Virus record (IMG/VR): IMGVR_UViG_3300009606_001525
Location: 1-25,929 of that record
DNA length: 25,929 nucleotides
From: a virus
Direction: 5' to 3' (one strand)
Shown: positions 1 to 9,389 of the stretch, one piece after another
Layout of the letters: each line of letters opens with the position of its first letter
Position numbering within the stretch: position 1 is the first letter of the stretch
The notes under the pieces: model-generated
Told to the model about the DNA's origin: nothing
The model's input: the letters and a program-made list of their open reading frames with translations, nothing else
Databases searched by the model: none
Translations under genes and position numbers: made by a program

Positions 1-535
1 GCTGCAGAGGCGGTTGCTGCATTTGCAGTACCTTGAGCTGTTGCTGCACTACTTGTTGCTGCATTTGCAGTACCTTGAGCTGTAACTATTGACCCTGTTA
101 TTGCAGTTACTGCTCCGTCTGCGTAAGTCTGCAGTGAACTTGTTGCTGTATTTAAAGCTGCTGCTGCTGTATTTTCTGCAGCTGTTTGAGCAGCTGATGC
201 AGATAGTGATGCAGTTGTTGCTACGTTTCCTATAGATGTTACTAATGATCCGGTTGCGGTTTCTAGTGCCGATTGGGCAGTTGCTTCTGCTGCTGATTGT
301 GCTGCACTTGCAGATAGTGATGCAGTAGTTGCTACGTTACCTATTGATGTTATTAGAGACCCGGTTGCTGTAGTTAATGCTCCTTGTGCAGTTGCTTCTG
401 CTGCTGTTTGAGCTGCTGATGCACTTACGGATGCTTCTATTGATGCACTAGCTGCTGCTTCTGCTGCTGCTGATGCACTGGCAAATGCTGCTAGGAATAG
501 GTCTGCTGAGGATGATTGTTCTGCTTCTAGTTCTG
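1..535 (-). repeat. Tandem repeats coding Ala/Ser/Thr-rich segment of giant fibre
   Basis: Within the fibre gene, a nearly exact 29-base unit (gttgctgcatttgcagtacc and onward) occurs at 13-41 and again at 55-83, a 42-base (14-residue) period coding ATAQGTANAA. A longer 111-base (37-residue) unit beginning near 201 and again near 312 encodes two copies of a stretch containing ATGSL.TSIGNVATTASLSA. The coding frame is kept throughout. The composition suggests an extended or coiled shaft rather than a globular domain. Confidence 0.75.
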
Positions 536-3500
536 ACTGTGATGCAAAATCGTTAGGGTTTGTTACATTTATTTCTCCACTAATTGTTAGATTGGTTCCA
601 TCCCATACTAAACTATCTCCTAATGAAAATTTACTACCAGAGTCTAAGTAGAACCCTGTGTTTGAGTTGCCATGTGTTCCGGTACCTGTAAATAGTTTAT
701 CATCTGCTATAGATATACCTCCTATTTCTCCTGCTCTAGCTGTAACTGTTCCATCTACCGATAGTTCTTGTCCGTCCCAAGACATACCGCTTGAACCGCT
801 ACCTGTTAAGTAGAATTCTCCTGATGCTGATAGATATGCGTTCCAAGCGCTACCGCTGTAGTACCCTAAGTTATTAGCATTTAAGAATAAACCTTGACCA
901 GAAGGAGTTGGGTTAAATGTAATTTTACCATCTGCATCTACTGATCGAGCTGATGCTGTAGCTGCTGTTTGTTGTGCTAGTGCTGCTTCGATTGATGCAG
1001 TTGTTGCTGTTGATGTAGCGTTATTGATAGAGCTTGTAAGAGATGAAGATACGTTAGCGGCAGCGGCAGAACCGCTTAATACGGCATCTGCAGAAGCTTC
1101 CTCAACTGAAGAAGTTGTTGCTGCGTTTCCTCCTACTATGTTTATATCTCCTGCTATTGTAAGTGAACCACCGTCCCATTTTAAATAGTTGCTATCACTC
1201 CCTGTTAAGAAGAAGTTACCGTTATCAGCCATGTATGTTTGCCACTCACTTGATGAGTAGAATCCTAATGCTGAGTCTCCTAAGTATAGACCTGCTGATG
1301 ATGGATTTGGGGTAGATACTATCTTACCTGTACTATCTGTAAATGTATCAAGAGCTATAGATTCTGATGTATCCGTTATTAGCTGTGATTGGTCATAAGT
1401 AGAGTCAGAAGCTGTAATCCATTCTGATCCGCTGAATATATATAACCTCTCTCCATCGTTATCATCGATCCACATATCACCTTGATGTCTATCTGTTACC
1501 GATGGGGCATCATTTTGTCTGAATATAGAGTTTAATCCAGCTTGTACTAATTGAAATGCTACGTTGGTTTGTGCTTGAGTAGCGAATGATGCAGATGTAT
1601 CTACTGCTGATTGTGATATATCTGTAGCGATAGAACCTGAGATTGTATCAGAGTATGTTTGTGAGTCGCTATATGATTGAGAGTAAGCAGTCTCTGCTGC
1701 TGCTGATCCGCTAAGTACTGCATTTTCTGCTGATGCGGATGCGAATGCTTCGGCTGCTGTTTGAGCGTTACTAACGTCTGTAGATGTTGCGGCATTTCCT
1801 CCAGTAATATTAATAGAACCTTGTATACTTAACTGACCTCCGTCCCATGCAAGGAAGTTACCATCACTTCCAGTTAAGTAGAAGTTACCGTTATTAGCCA
1901 TATATGTTCTCCACTCACTAGCTGAATAGAATCCTAATGCTGAATCTCCTAGGTATAGACCTGCTGATGATGTAGATGGTGTACCTACTAATTTACCTGT
2001 ATCATCTGTAAATATATCTACTGCTACAGAAGAAGATAAAGATGCAGATGTGTTATTAATAAGCACTGTTTGATCATAAGTACCATCTGGTGTTGCTGCC
2101 CAAGCGGATGCGTTCCAAACATATACCTTATTTCCGTCGTTAGAATCAATCCACATATCCCCAACTGTTCTATTTGAGGTGGAAGGCGGATCGTTTTGTC
2201 TAAATATTGCTGTTTTGCCGTCTATTAAATTGTTAGCAGAATCTAAACCATCTTGAAGAGTAGCTGTAGAAGAACTTATTGAAGCTGATAATGCTGCGTT
2301 TGAGGCAGATACACCGGTTGCTATTGAACCAGATACTGTGTCAATGCTACCTGTTACGTAGTCTTGAGTTGCTGCATTTCCTGATGTGATGTTTATCTCT
2401 CCAGCTATCTCTAATGTACCGGTTGATGAATCCCATGCGAGTTTATTACCTTCAGAACCTGTTAAGAAGAAATCTCCTTGGTTGTCCATATAGGTTTTCC
2501 ATTCTCCATCTTTGTAGAACCCTAAGTTCGTAGAAGCTAAATACAACCCCTCTGTTGATGCTGTTGGTGGTCTTACTGCTCTACCTGCACTATCTGTAAA
2601 GATTTTTCCATCTAAGGTGTTTGTAGTATTCTCTACTGATGCTGAGTACGCTGCGTCTGAAGCTGAGATTTCTGTTCCAAGAGAACCTGATAGTGAGCTG
2701 GTTGCTGCATTTAGTTCTGCAGTGTTTACACCACTACCTCCGGTTATATCTATATTACCTTTTATATTGAGTGTTGTTCCATCCCAGTATATGTAATTTG
2801 CTCCTGTTGTACCTGTTCCTACCCTAAACTTACCGTTACCATCTAAGTATACTCCTGTCCCAGTAGTACTTGTCATGCTGCCGGCATTCGCACCTGCTGC
2901 TAAGGTTCCGTTATTTAATGAACTTGAAATTATAAAAGTAGAAGTATCTAAAGCAAATGTTTCAGTATTAATAACTAAATTACCATCTGTAAAATTATCT
3001 AATGATATGAAGTTACTAGCGCCTCCTACTTTCCAACCTCCGTCTGTATACCAATAGTTATTGTTATTAATGTATATACCATCGTTATTGCCTGATACAT
3101 CTCTACCTATAGATACTTTTTGACCAGTTTCTAAGCCTCCAACTACTGTAGCTACATGAAGTATACCTGCAATAGACCCTGTTTGTGCTGTAATAGCTCC
3201 TCTGAAGAATCCATTTTCTGTATATAAACCAAATCCTGGTTCGTTATTTCCGTACAGGTACCCTGATGATAATCCGGATAAGTCTCCTAGTCTAGATCTT
3301 AACTGTAAATCGTATACACCTGATCCTGTTCTTTCTACTATATCCATATAAGGAGTAGAAATATCTCTAGGATTAGCGTTCATTAATATGTAACCCGAGG
3401 ATATATCTTCTTCGGGATTATACACCCCTGTTGATAGTATTACCTGACCTTCAGTATATGTTTTTGCAGTAGAAACTAATCCAGCTAAAAATTCTTTATC

Positions 3501-5654
3501 GGTATCAATTAAGAACAACGTATCTCCCGTTGTATGAGACTGTGCTTCTGTATCGTGGTACCCTCTTATAACAGTCAATACAGAACTGTCAATTGCTGTG
3601 ATTTTTAACCTTTCATCATCAATTTTAATAATATCCTGAGGGGTAAGTCCTGTTGATGAATTTACATTTATAGTAGTAACCGATGTTGTTGGTATATCGC
3701 TTGTTAAAGTAGATACTGATGAAGAGATAGCAACTATGCCTCCAAATTCTCTCTCTACATATATTTCACCTGCTAATCCGTCAGGATCAATAGAACCTGT
3801 ATTATAAGATAAGCTGGAATCCTCTGAGTATCTTTTAGAACCAGAGACATATAAATACTCTACGCTAAATCCGGTGTCGTCTACAGATTTTACTTTCAGT
3901 ATTTCACCTTCTTTAAACCCTGATACGTTAGCTAAAGATAAAGTAACTGCATTAGCTGCATAAGAAGATGAACCGGCAATAATATTTCCATCAGCATCTC
4001 TCAATGCTTCTATAGTTGAAGCATTTGTAACCATTAGTTGTCCACCAACTACGTTGACTGTTTCTTTTTCAAATACAGTGGTTTTCAAAGTACCACGTAT
4101 TCTCATATTTTCAAATTCAGCGGAACCGTTACCTAATGTATCAATTCTCCATCCTTTTAAGTTTGTAGCAAAATTAGAAGATTCCAATCTTCCTGAGGAG
4201 TGTATTACTAACCCTACTTCGTCTTCTGCGTAAGTACCTCCAAATCCTGCAGTAGGTACTGTTCTAATTTGTGAATCGGTTACTTCCCATCCTCCAATTT
4301 TATTGCCTTGCTGACCAAACATTGCAATAGTATTAGCACTTCCAGTGCCAGTACCATCAAATATTTTAATCCCATATAGATCATCTGCTGCATCAGATAT
4401 TTCTCCTAATCTTATTATTTCTGCTGAAGAAGTATCAAATATGTTTAATCTTTGAGTAGATGTATCAATATCAAAATAAGTTGTGTCTAACTTAAAAGTA
4501 TCGGTCTTAATATCAACACCACTTGTTGTATTGAACCTAACGTAGTTACCAGCATCTTTAGTAAGATCCAATGTAGGTACATTACTATCCATACCTATTA
4601 TTACACCAGCATCGTCGGTATCAAAGCCTGTTTTTGCGCCTGCTACAATCATTGCATCTGTAGCACTTCCTGATATTTTAAATTTGTTTGTTACACCTAC
4701 TTCTATTGCTGAGGATGCTCCTAACAGTTTAACACTTCCTCCACCTAAAGACATTGATGCCTCTGTTGATGAAATCTCTATATTAGATGCTGATATTTCT
4801 AGAAGTGCTGTTGATAAACTTACATTGTTACCGTCAAACTTTACAAAACTTCCTGTTGCATCTCCGACGTAGAATCTAGGTGATCCGTCATTGTATTCTA
4901 ACTGTATACCTTTATTCCCAAATGTAGAATCGTTAATTGAAATACTTTCATTTGTAGCATCAAGAACTATATGAGTTGATTTTTTAATTTGTGAATTACT
5001 GATTGTCCATCCTGCTACTGTACCTCCTGAGAATAAAACTGCTGAACCTGTAATGTCTCCGTTTCCTTTTACGTTAAAGTTAGAAGAAGATATGAAGTAC
5101 CCAGTGCTACTAGCTGAACCTGAAATATAGAAGGAAGGTATACCTAAAGTGGTAGGACCGTGAATTGAATCTGGTGTTATACTGAAGCCACCGATTAATC
5201 CAGATGATGCGGTTATGTCCCCTTCTAGTACTGCACCTGATGCATATAGGTACCCGCTAGATGAGATTGCAAAGTTAGGACCGAAGTGAACGTAGTAGGG
5301 TGCTGAAGCAGCAGGATCAAAATCAATATACCATTCGTCAGATGATAATGTACCACCGTCAGAATTCATTGCTTTTGTTTTATCGTAAAATTGACCTTGG
5401 AATAGATCAACTATCATCCTGCTTCCAGTTATCTGGCTATCTGCAATATACACATCACCAATAGATCCACCATTTGCTTGGAAATCAGCGAATGCTTCTC
5501 CCCCTATTGGAACGTTTACCGTTACTCCGTCTTTCCTTTGTAGTGATAAATTATTTTCACTAAAAGATGCGGTGAAGAAAAACGATCTAAAATTTGCATC
5601 TACTTCCTCATGAGTTAGAGGAGCATTCTTTTCATCTCTTAAAGTTATTGCCAT
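1..5654 (-). CDS. Giant tail fibre / adhesin, N-terminal part (runs off left edge)
   Basis: Open without a stop from an ATG at 5654 to the window edge, giving at least 1884 codons; frame was checked at several points along its length. It begins MAITLRDEKNAPLTHEEVDANF, a module shared with the start of the gp12-like fibre, so it probably attaches to the same kind of virion site. The body is a long series of beta-rich, Ser/Gly/Thr-rich segments with many SGS or TGS steps. From about residue 930 on, a module containing GLYL, GFY, W.tYM, YLTGSdgN and WDG is repeated several times, twice with a FRQND...GDMWID segment between copies. Beyond about residue 1700 it becomes Ala/Ser/Thr-rich with short tandem repeats. 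Probably a long receptor-binding or side fibre. The true C-terminus lies outside the window. A candidate late promoter sits 12 bases before the start codon. Confidence 0.85.
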   Translation of the reverse strand, partial: MAITLRDEKNAPLTHEEVDANFRSFFFTASFSENNLSLQRKDGVTVNVPIGGEAFADFQANGGSIGDVYIADSQITGSRMIVDLFQGQFYDKTKAMNSDGGTLSSDEWYIDFDPAASAPYYVHFGPNFAISSSGYLYASGAVLEGDITASSGLIGGFSITPDSIHGPTTLGIPSFYISGSASSTGYFISSSNFNVKGNGDITGSAVLFSGGTVAGWTISNSQIKKSTHIVLDATNESISINDSTFGNKGIQLEYNDGSPRFYVGDATGSFVKFDGNNVSLSTALLEISASNIEISSTEASMSLGGGSVKLLGASSAIEVGVTNKFKISGSATDAMIVAGAKTGFDTDDAGVIIGMDSNVPTLDLTKDAGNYVRFNTTSGVDIKTDTFKLDTTYFDIDTSTQRLNIFDTSSAEIIRLGEISDAADDLYGIKIFDGTGTGSANTIAMFGQQGNKIGGWEVTDSQIRTVPTAGFGGTYAEDEVGLVIHSSGRLESSNFATNLKGWRIDTLGNGSAEFENMRIRGTLKTTVFEKETVNVVGGQLMVTNASTIEALRDADGNIIAGSSSYAANAVTLSLANVSGFKEGEILKVKSVDDTGFSVEYLYVSGSKRYSEDSSLSYNTGSIDPDGLAGEIYVEREFGGIVAISSSVSTLTSDIPTTSVTTINVNSSTGLTPQDIIKIDDERLKITAIDSSVLTVIRGYHDTEAQSHTTGDTLFLIDTDKEFLAGLVSTAKTYTEGQVILSTGVYNPEEDISSGYILMNANPRDISTPYMDIVERTGSGVYDLQLRSRLGDLSGLSSGYLYGNNEPGFGLYTENGFFRGAITAQTGSIAGILHVATVVGGLETGQKVSIGRDVSGNNDGIYINNNNYWYTDGGWKVGGASNFISLDNFTDGNLVINTETFALDTSTFIISSSLNNGTLAAGANAGSMTSTTGTGVYLDGNGKFRVGTGTTGANYIYWDGTTLNIKGNIDITGGSGVNTAELNAATSSLSGSLGTEISASDAAYSASVENTTNTLDGKIFTDSAGRAVRPPTASTEGLYLASTNLGFYKDGEWKTYMDNQGDFFLTGSEGNKLAWDSSTGTLEIAGEINITSGNAATQDYVTGSIDTVSGSIATGVSASNAALSASISSSTATLQDGLDSANNLIDGKTAIFRQNDPPSTSNRTVGDMWIDSNDGNKVYVWNASAWAATPDGTYDQTVLINNTSASLSSSVAVDIFTDDTGKLVGTPSTSSAGLYLGDSALGFYSASEWRTYMANNGNFYLTGSDGNFLAWDGGQLSIQGSINITGGNAATSTDVSNAQTAAEAFASASAENAVLSGSAAAETAYSQSYSDSQTYSDTISGSIATDISQSAVDTSASFATQAQTNVAFQLVQAGLNSIFRQNDAPSVTDRHQGDMWIDDNDGERLYIFSGSEWITASDSTYDQSQLITDTSESIALDTFTDSTGKIVSTPNPSSAGLYLGDSALGFYSSSEWQTYMADNGNFFLTGSDSNYLKWDGGSLTIAGDINIVGGNAATTSSVEEASADAVLSGSAAAANVSSSLTSSINNATSTATTASIEAALAQQTAATASARSVDADGKITFNPTPSGQGLFLNANNLGYYSGSAWNAYLSASGEFYLTGSGSSGMSWDGQELSVDGTVTARAGEIGGISIADDKLFTGTGTHGNSNTGFYLDSGSKFSLGDSLVWDGTNLTISGEINVTNPNDFASQSELEAEQSSSADLFLAAFASASAAAEAAASASIEASVSASAAQTAAEATAQGALTTATGSLITSIGNVATTASLSASAAQSAAEATAQSALETATGSLVTSIGNVATTASLSASAAQTAAENTAAAALNTATSSLQTYADGAVTAITGSIVTAQGTANAATSSAATAQGTANAATASA
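1127..2210 (-). repeat. Duplicated fibre module, about 670-bp period
   Basis: Two closely similar copies lie at about 1127-1560 and 1796-2210, starting 669 bases (223 residues) apart. Both encode GLYLGDSALGFYS.SEW, then NGNF.LTGSD and WDGG, and, on the right side of each copy, FRQND...GDMWID. They differ by a few codons in length and by scattered, largely conservative changes. More diverged relatives lie at about 2380-2600 and 770-960. The similarity suggests fairly recent internal duplication. Confidence 0.75.
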
Positions 5655-5665
5655 CCTGAAGGTAC

Positions 5666-5678
5666 TTTATTATAAATA
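5666..5678 (-). promoter_or_regulatory. Candidate late promoter before giant fibre
   Basis: The minus strand reads TATTTATAATAAA, ending 11 bases before the fibre ATG in a 37-base intergenic gap. The same 13 bases occur at 10064-10076 and 11821-11833, with variants at 20886-20897 and 23296-23304. The recurrence in gaps and the nearby gp55-like sigma gene suggest a late promoter. The sigma assignment is inference. Confidence 0.5.
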
Positions 5679-5691
5679 CGCTTGAATTTGC

Positions 5692-7329
5692 TTATTCGCC
5701 CGTATACATTATATAAGCTAAAGCGTAGAATCGAGGAACGTGGGATGTTGAAGGTATATTATGATCGTGACCTAAACCATTCCCTTGAGTTAGGGTAGTA
5801 CCACCTCTCCAATACACATATTTATTATCTCCATCTGAGTCTCCGCTTCCTTTGTATTTTGTTCCTCCTAGGTAGTCTACTCCCCCTATTGCTCCTCCTG
5901 CACCTACACCGGGATTATTAATTTCTATATAATATGAATCCTTATACTGGTGGTTGTGCGATGGCATTTGCGCAGATGTTAAAGTATGTGCTTCAGTAGA
6001 ACCAAAATGATCATGGTTAGAACTACCTCCTGTAGATACAGCGCTTCCTGATATTGTAGAAGTAGGTGTTCCTGTTGTATTATTTGAACCTACTATAAAT
6101 CTATTTCTTAAATCTGGTGTTGTTATGGAATTGTGAGTCTCTCCGTTACATAGTTTCCAACCTGTTGGAAGTGATTGGACTGCTCCTGACCACATTATAA
6201 TTCCTCCTTGTGGTATAGGAGCTGCATTAACTTGTTTTGCTATGTTACCATTTGCTTCTCTTACTAAATAGTTATAGTTTGAGGCTGAAGTTGCATTAGC
6301 AACTGTATTTAAAGTAACTGAACCTGAAAGTGTTGTTGACCCGCTTACGTTTAAAGTAGCGTTAGTGGTTATAGAGCCGGTGATTACGGCATTTCCTCCC
6401 ATGTTTAAGCCGTTCGAACCAGATATACTTCCTACCACTGCTAATTGATATCCATTAGGCCCATTAGATGTACCAATTCCAACTTTTCCGTCTGCTGAGA
6501 AGTTAGCTACTAATCTATCATATGTAGGTTCGTTACTAGATGTCGGAGGTGCTGATATTATAGCAAAGGCTTCATTACCGGTAATAGACTGTATTCCCAT
6601 TATTACATGAGCAGATTGAGGACCTTCTAATATTATACCTCTCTCATTACCTATCAATAAATTGTTACTGACGCTTTCAATTCTTGGGTTTGCTGAATCC
6701 CATGTGAATAGTTTTGATTTATAAGTATCTTCGTGTGTTTTACCGAATATAATACTACCGCTTATTACAAAATCTCCTAAAGAATTAGAAGCTCCTTTAT
6801 GTGTAATACTTCCATCTCCTTTAACTCGTAATGCTTCTGCTCCATTTGTAAAGAATATTATATCTGCATTATTATCTTCATGCCAATTCCTTACTGTTAA
6901 ATCTTTAGTAGTACCACCGTAGCTAAAGCTAGCTGATGCTGCTGATTGGGCAATCACTAAAGAACTGTCATCAAGTATTACATTTCCACCTTCTACTCTA
7001 AGTTTTTCTCCAGTCTCTAATGAAGAAGTACCGATTGCTACTCCGTTTTTCGCTGCATCATAAATCAATCCAGATGCTCCTGCAAAATTAGTTCCATCTA
7101 GGTTGTACTGAAATTCATTTACATTTCCTGCAACTTGTGATGAACCTGTGTATGTATTAAGTGTTATGTTTGTAGCACCTGCAGATTTTAAATTACTACC
7201 TGTATAGTGCAGTGATAGTTGTTTTCCGTCAGAAGAGACAGATGCAGAATAGAAATACTCATGAAAATTTATGTCTAATTCTTCATAAGATAAAGCTGTT
7301 CCTTTGTTAGTTCTTAAAGTTATTGCCAT
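5692..7329 (-). CDS. Short tail fibre with phage collar domain (T4 gp12-like)
   Basis: A 545-residue protein close in length to T4 gp12 (527). It starts with MAITLRTNKGTALSYEELDINF, the module also seen at the start of the giant fibre. The middle is made of SGS-rich beta repeats. From about residue 365 it has a phage tail collar domain: PQGGIIMWSG, LPTGWKLCNG and TPDLRNRFIVG are clear signatures. Three HxH motifs follow: HDH near 438, HNH near 457 and HDH near 521. In T4 gp12, HxH motifs from the three chains hold a zinc ion in the fibre tip, so a similar metal-bound trimeric tip is likely. The ATG lies just after the stop of the preceding gene, with no Shine-Dalgarno sequence. The probable role is irreversible attachment to the host surface; the receptor is unknown. 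Confidence 0.85.
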   Translation of the reverse strand: MAITLRTNKGTALSYEELDINFHEYFYSASVSSDGKQLSLHYTGSNLKSAGATNITLNTYTGSSQVAGNVNEFQYNLDGTNFAGASGLIYDAAKNGVAIGTSSLETGEKLRVEGGNVILDDSSLVIAQSAASASFSYGGTTKDLTVRNWHEDNNADIIFFTNGAEALRVKGDGSITHKGASNSLGDFVISGSIIFGKTHEDTYKSKLFTWDSANPRIESVSNNLLIGNERGIILEGPQSAHVIMGIQSITGNEAFAIISAPPTSSNEPTYDRLVANFSADGKVGIGTSNGPNGYQLAVVGSISGSNGLNMGGNAVITGSITTNATLNVSGSTTLSGSVTLNTVANATSASNYNYLVREANGNIAKQVNAAPIPQGGIIMWSGAVQSLPTGWKLCNGETHNSITTPDLRNRFIVGSNNTTGTPTSTISGSAVSTGGSSNHDHFGSTEAHTLTSAQMPSHNHQYKDSYYIEINNPGVGAGGAIGGVDYLGGTKYKGSGDSDGDNKYVYWRGGTTLTQGNGLGHDHNIPSTSHVPRFYALAYIMYTGE

Positions 7330-7331
7330 GG

Positions 7332-8375
7332 TTATATATCTAATTTTACGACTACTGTTGTTTCATTATTATCTGATACAGGTACTGGTTGAGCCATTTT
7401 ACCAACTGCTACCAATTCGTTTGCATCGTTATAAAGACCGACTGTCGAGAAATAAGGGTTAAAGTTACTACCTGAAATATTATCTGCGATTGACCCGCTG
7501 TTGGGTTGGATTGCAGAAGGATTCAAGGTAAAGTTAAACTCCTCTTCCTTTATAGGACAATGGTAGTTATATGTATAAATAGGTTGTGATGATTGCCAAG
7601 TCAAACTCCCAGAGAAATAGTTTGCATAATAAGACCCTACTGCTGGGTTAGAGATAATTATTAATCCATGTGAATATATTACGTTCCCCACTACTCTAGG
7701 TGGATGTGAAGCTGATAGGATCAAGTTACCGTTTTTGTCGTCTATTAGGGTTGTTTTATAATCATCAAATCCCGGTACTACAAATTCATCTACTGTTTCG
7801 TTAATGTAGGTTCCTTCGTCTTCTATGTATTCTCCATCTTGTAGCGTTTCTGATCCTCCATATAAGGTATCCATTTCTTCTGCAAAACTCTCAGAAGCAT
7901 AATTTCCTGTTGCGTCACTTGCTGTAAAGACGTAATTAGAACCGGATGTAGAAACAGGAGGAGATAGTCTTATACTTCCTGGTCTTATATTAACTCCGCA
8001 TAAGTTTCTTGGAATAGATATAACAGTGAATTCATCTTGTGCTCTTCTTTGATTAGAGGTGTAAGAGCTCTGTAGGTAATTTTCGTATGCTGAACCTGAC
8101 ATTTCATTGGAGCTAGAAGCAGGCATGCCGTTTTCATATCCAGAATAATATAAATGATATATACTATTATAAACTAATCTGGTATGATGTTCATAATCTG
8201 TGGATTGTAATCTAGAATCACTGCCGCTGGGAAACCAGTCGCCAGAGCCGGATATACCTATATAAGTTTCAACTCCGTAGTTTTCATGTTGACTTCCACT
8301 TACCGTGAATGTTTTATGAGCTACATACGTTGTTAGGTATGAATCTTCTTTTTTTAGTTTTTTGTAAGCAGCCAT
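7332..8375 (-). CDS. Virion structural protein with VGLYND C-terminal module
   Basis: A 347-residue protein with no signal peptide or membrane segment. It is rich in Tyr, Ser and SGS steps, typical of the neighbouring tail genes. The last 50 or so residues (FNPYFSTVGLYNDANELVAV, then GKMAQPVPVSDNNETTVVVK and a short tail) closely match the end of the next gene upstream. The two are therefore paralogues, or share a common docking module. It lies between the gp12-like fibre and its paralogue, with gaps of 2 to 3 bases, so all three are probably co-translated. I recognise this as a type of protein recurrent in marine T4-like phages, but I know of no assigned function. A baseplate-periphery or fibre-adaptor role is inferred from position. 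Confidence 0.75.
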   Translation of the reverse strand: MAAYKKLKKEDSYLTTYVAHKTFTVSGSQHENYGVETYIGISGSGDWFPSGSDSRLQSTDYEHHTRLVYNSIYHLYYSGYENGMPASSSNEMSGSAYENYLQSSYTSNQRRAQDEFTVISIPRNLCGVNIRPGSIRLSPPVSTSGSNYVFTASDATGNYASESFAEEMDTLYGGSETLQDGEYIEDEGTYINETVDEFVVPGFDDYKTTLIDDKNGNLILSASHPPRVVGNVIYSHGLIIISNPAVGSYYANYFSGSLTWQSSQPIYTYNYHCPIKEEEFNFTLNPSAIQPNSGSIADNISGSNFNPYFSTVGLYNDANELVAVGKMAQPVPVSDNNETTVVVKLDI

Positions 8376-8378
8376 TCA

Positions 8379-9383
8379 TTAATAGTCAAGTTTGATTCTT
8401 ACTAGCGCTTCTTTGGTAAAATCTTTTAAAAGAGGTTTAGATAATTTAGCAACTCCTAATAAGTCATTATTATCATTATATAGCCCTACTGATGTAATAT
8501 ATGATTGAGGATTATTTACCATTGAGTTATGTCTTAACTCTCCTGAACCAGTGATGTTAGAAGGGTTATTAGAGTAGTTAAATTCTCCGTTTCTAACTCT
8601 TACAAACACGTAGTTTGAAGAGACAGTTTCTTCAGAATTTAAACTAAAACTAATTATTCTTTTCTGTAATGCTCCGTTATTAGCTCCATTGCTATCTGCA
8701 GACCCTGTTGTAAAGTTTAAATTGGGTAAATGGTTATCTAAAGCTTGTGCGTTAAGTAATACTACTCCAATGTCCGGTAAGAAAAGTCCAAATGAAGCAA
8801 CATAGCTATTAGTGAATGAGAACCCTGATCCTGCATCATATGCTACTCCGGCAGATCCAGAAACTACCTGATAGACTCTACCTGCATCTGAATAAGATAC
8901 TGTTGATACTTGGTTGCTGTTATCTGTTAATACTAACGTTTGTGCTCCATCTTCTAATGTCATAGTAAATGTACCTGGTAGTATTTTTTCTTTATATCTA
9001 GCTCTATCTACTATAATTGCGTAAAAGCCTTTAGAGGAATTCACTCCTCCAAAAAGAAAGTCCTGTTCTTCATCTCCTAAAACTAAGTTTCTATATTGTC
9101 CATATACTGTCGAAGATGGTGATTTTCCTGAAACGTTATTGTTATACGGGGAAGAACCTAATCCATCTGGATGACCGTATGCTATTGAGAATTGAGTTGT
9201 AGCGTTTGCTAAGCCTGAACCTGTTTGATATACGTTTAAGTAATAGTCTCCACTTGTTGCTGCTTCTTGTGTTGAAGATGTTTCAAAAGTAGTTAGTTGG
9301 AATGTATCTGTTGACCATACTGTTGATGCTACAGAATCTGCACTTACTATTACGTCTTCGTTATCAAATTGTTTAAATGACAT
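8379..9383 (-). CDS. Virion structural protein, YGHPDGLGS / YGQYRNLVLG type
   Basis: A 334-residue protein. The N-terminal half holds a distinctive block (AYGHPDGLGSSPYNNNV, YGQYRNLVLGDEEQDF, DRARYKEKILPGTFTMTL) that I associate with structural proteins of T4-like cyanophages and other marine phages; this is recollection, not a search. The C-terminus (PQSYITSVGLYNDNNDLLGV, then AKLSKPLLKDF and KLDY) matches the end of the next gene downstream. There is no lysozyme, collar or peptidase motif. The start codon follows the preceding stop by 6 bases, with only A/T-rich sequence before it. The context in the tail-fibre block suggests a baseplate or fibre-connecting component. Confidence 0.75.
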   Translation of the reverse strand: MSFKQFDNEDVIVSADSVASTVWSTDTFQLTTFETSSTQEAATSGDYYLNVYQTGSGLANATTQFSIAYGHPDGLGSSPYNNNVSGKSPSSTVYGQYRNLVLGDEEQDFLFGGVNSSKGFYAIIVDRARYKEKILPGTFTMTLEDGAQTLVLTDNSNQVSTVSYSDAGRVYQVVSGSAGVAYDAGSGFSFTNSYVASFGLFLPDIGVVLLNAQALDNHLPNLNFTTGSADSNGANNGALQKRIISFSLNSEETVSSNYVFVRVRNGEFNYSNNPSNITGSGELRHNSMVNNPQSYITSVGLYNDNNDLLGVAKLSKPLLKDFTKEALVRIKLDY

Positions 9384-9389
9384 ATCTTA

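Noticed and set aside
1-100. Regular repeats at the left edge resembling a CRISPR or satellite array
   Set aside because: The repeats keep a protein-coding frame, are Ala/Ser/Thr codon repeats with no unique spacers between identical units, and continue the fibre gene.
2875-4872. Short plus-strand reading frames within the fibre region
   Set aside because: They lie antisense to a continuous minus-strand frame and encode low-complexity complements of its codons; no plus-strand gene here has supporting signals.
5692-7329. Diversity-generating retroelement target in the collar-domain fibre
   Set aside because: No reverse transcriptase gene or template repeat was seen in the window, and the C-terminus ends in a normal collar domain.
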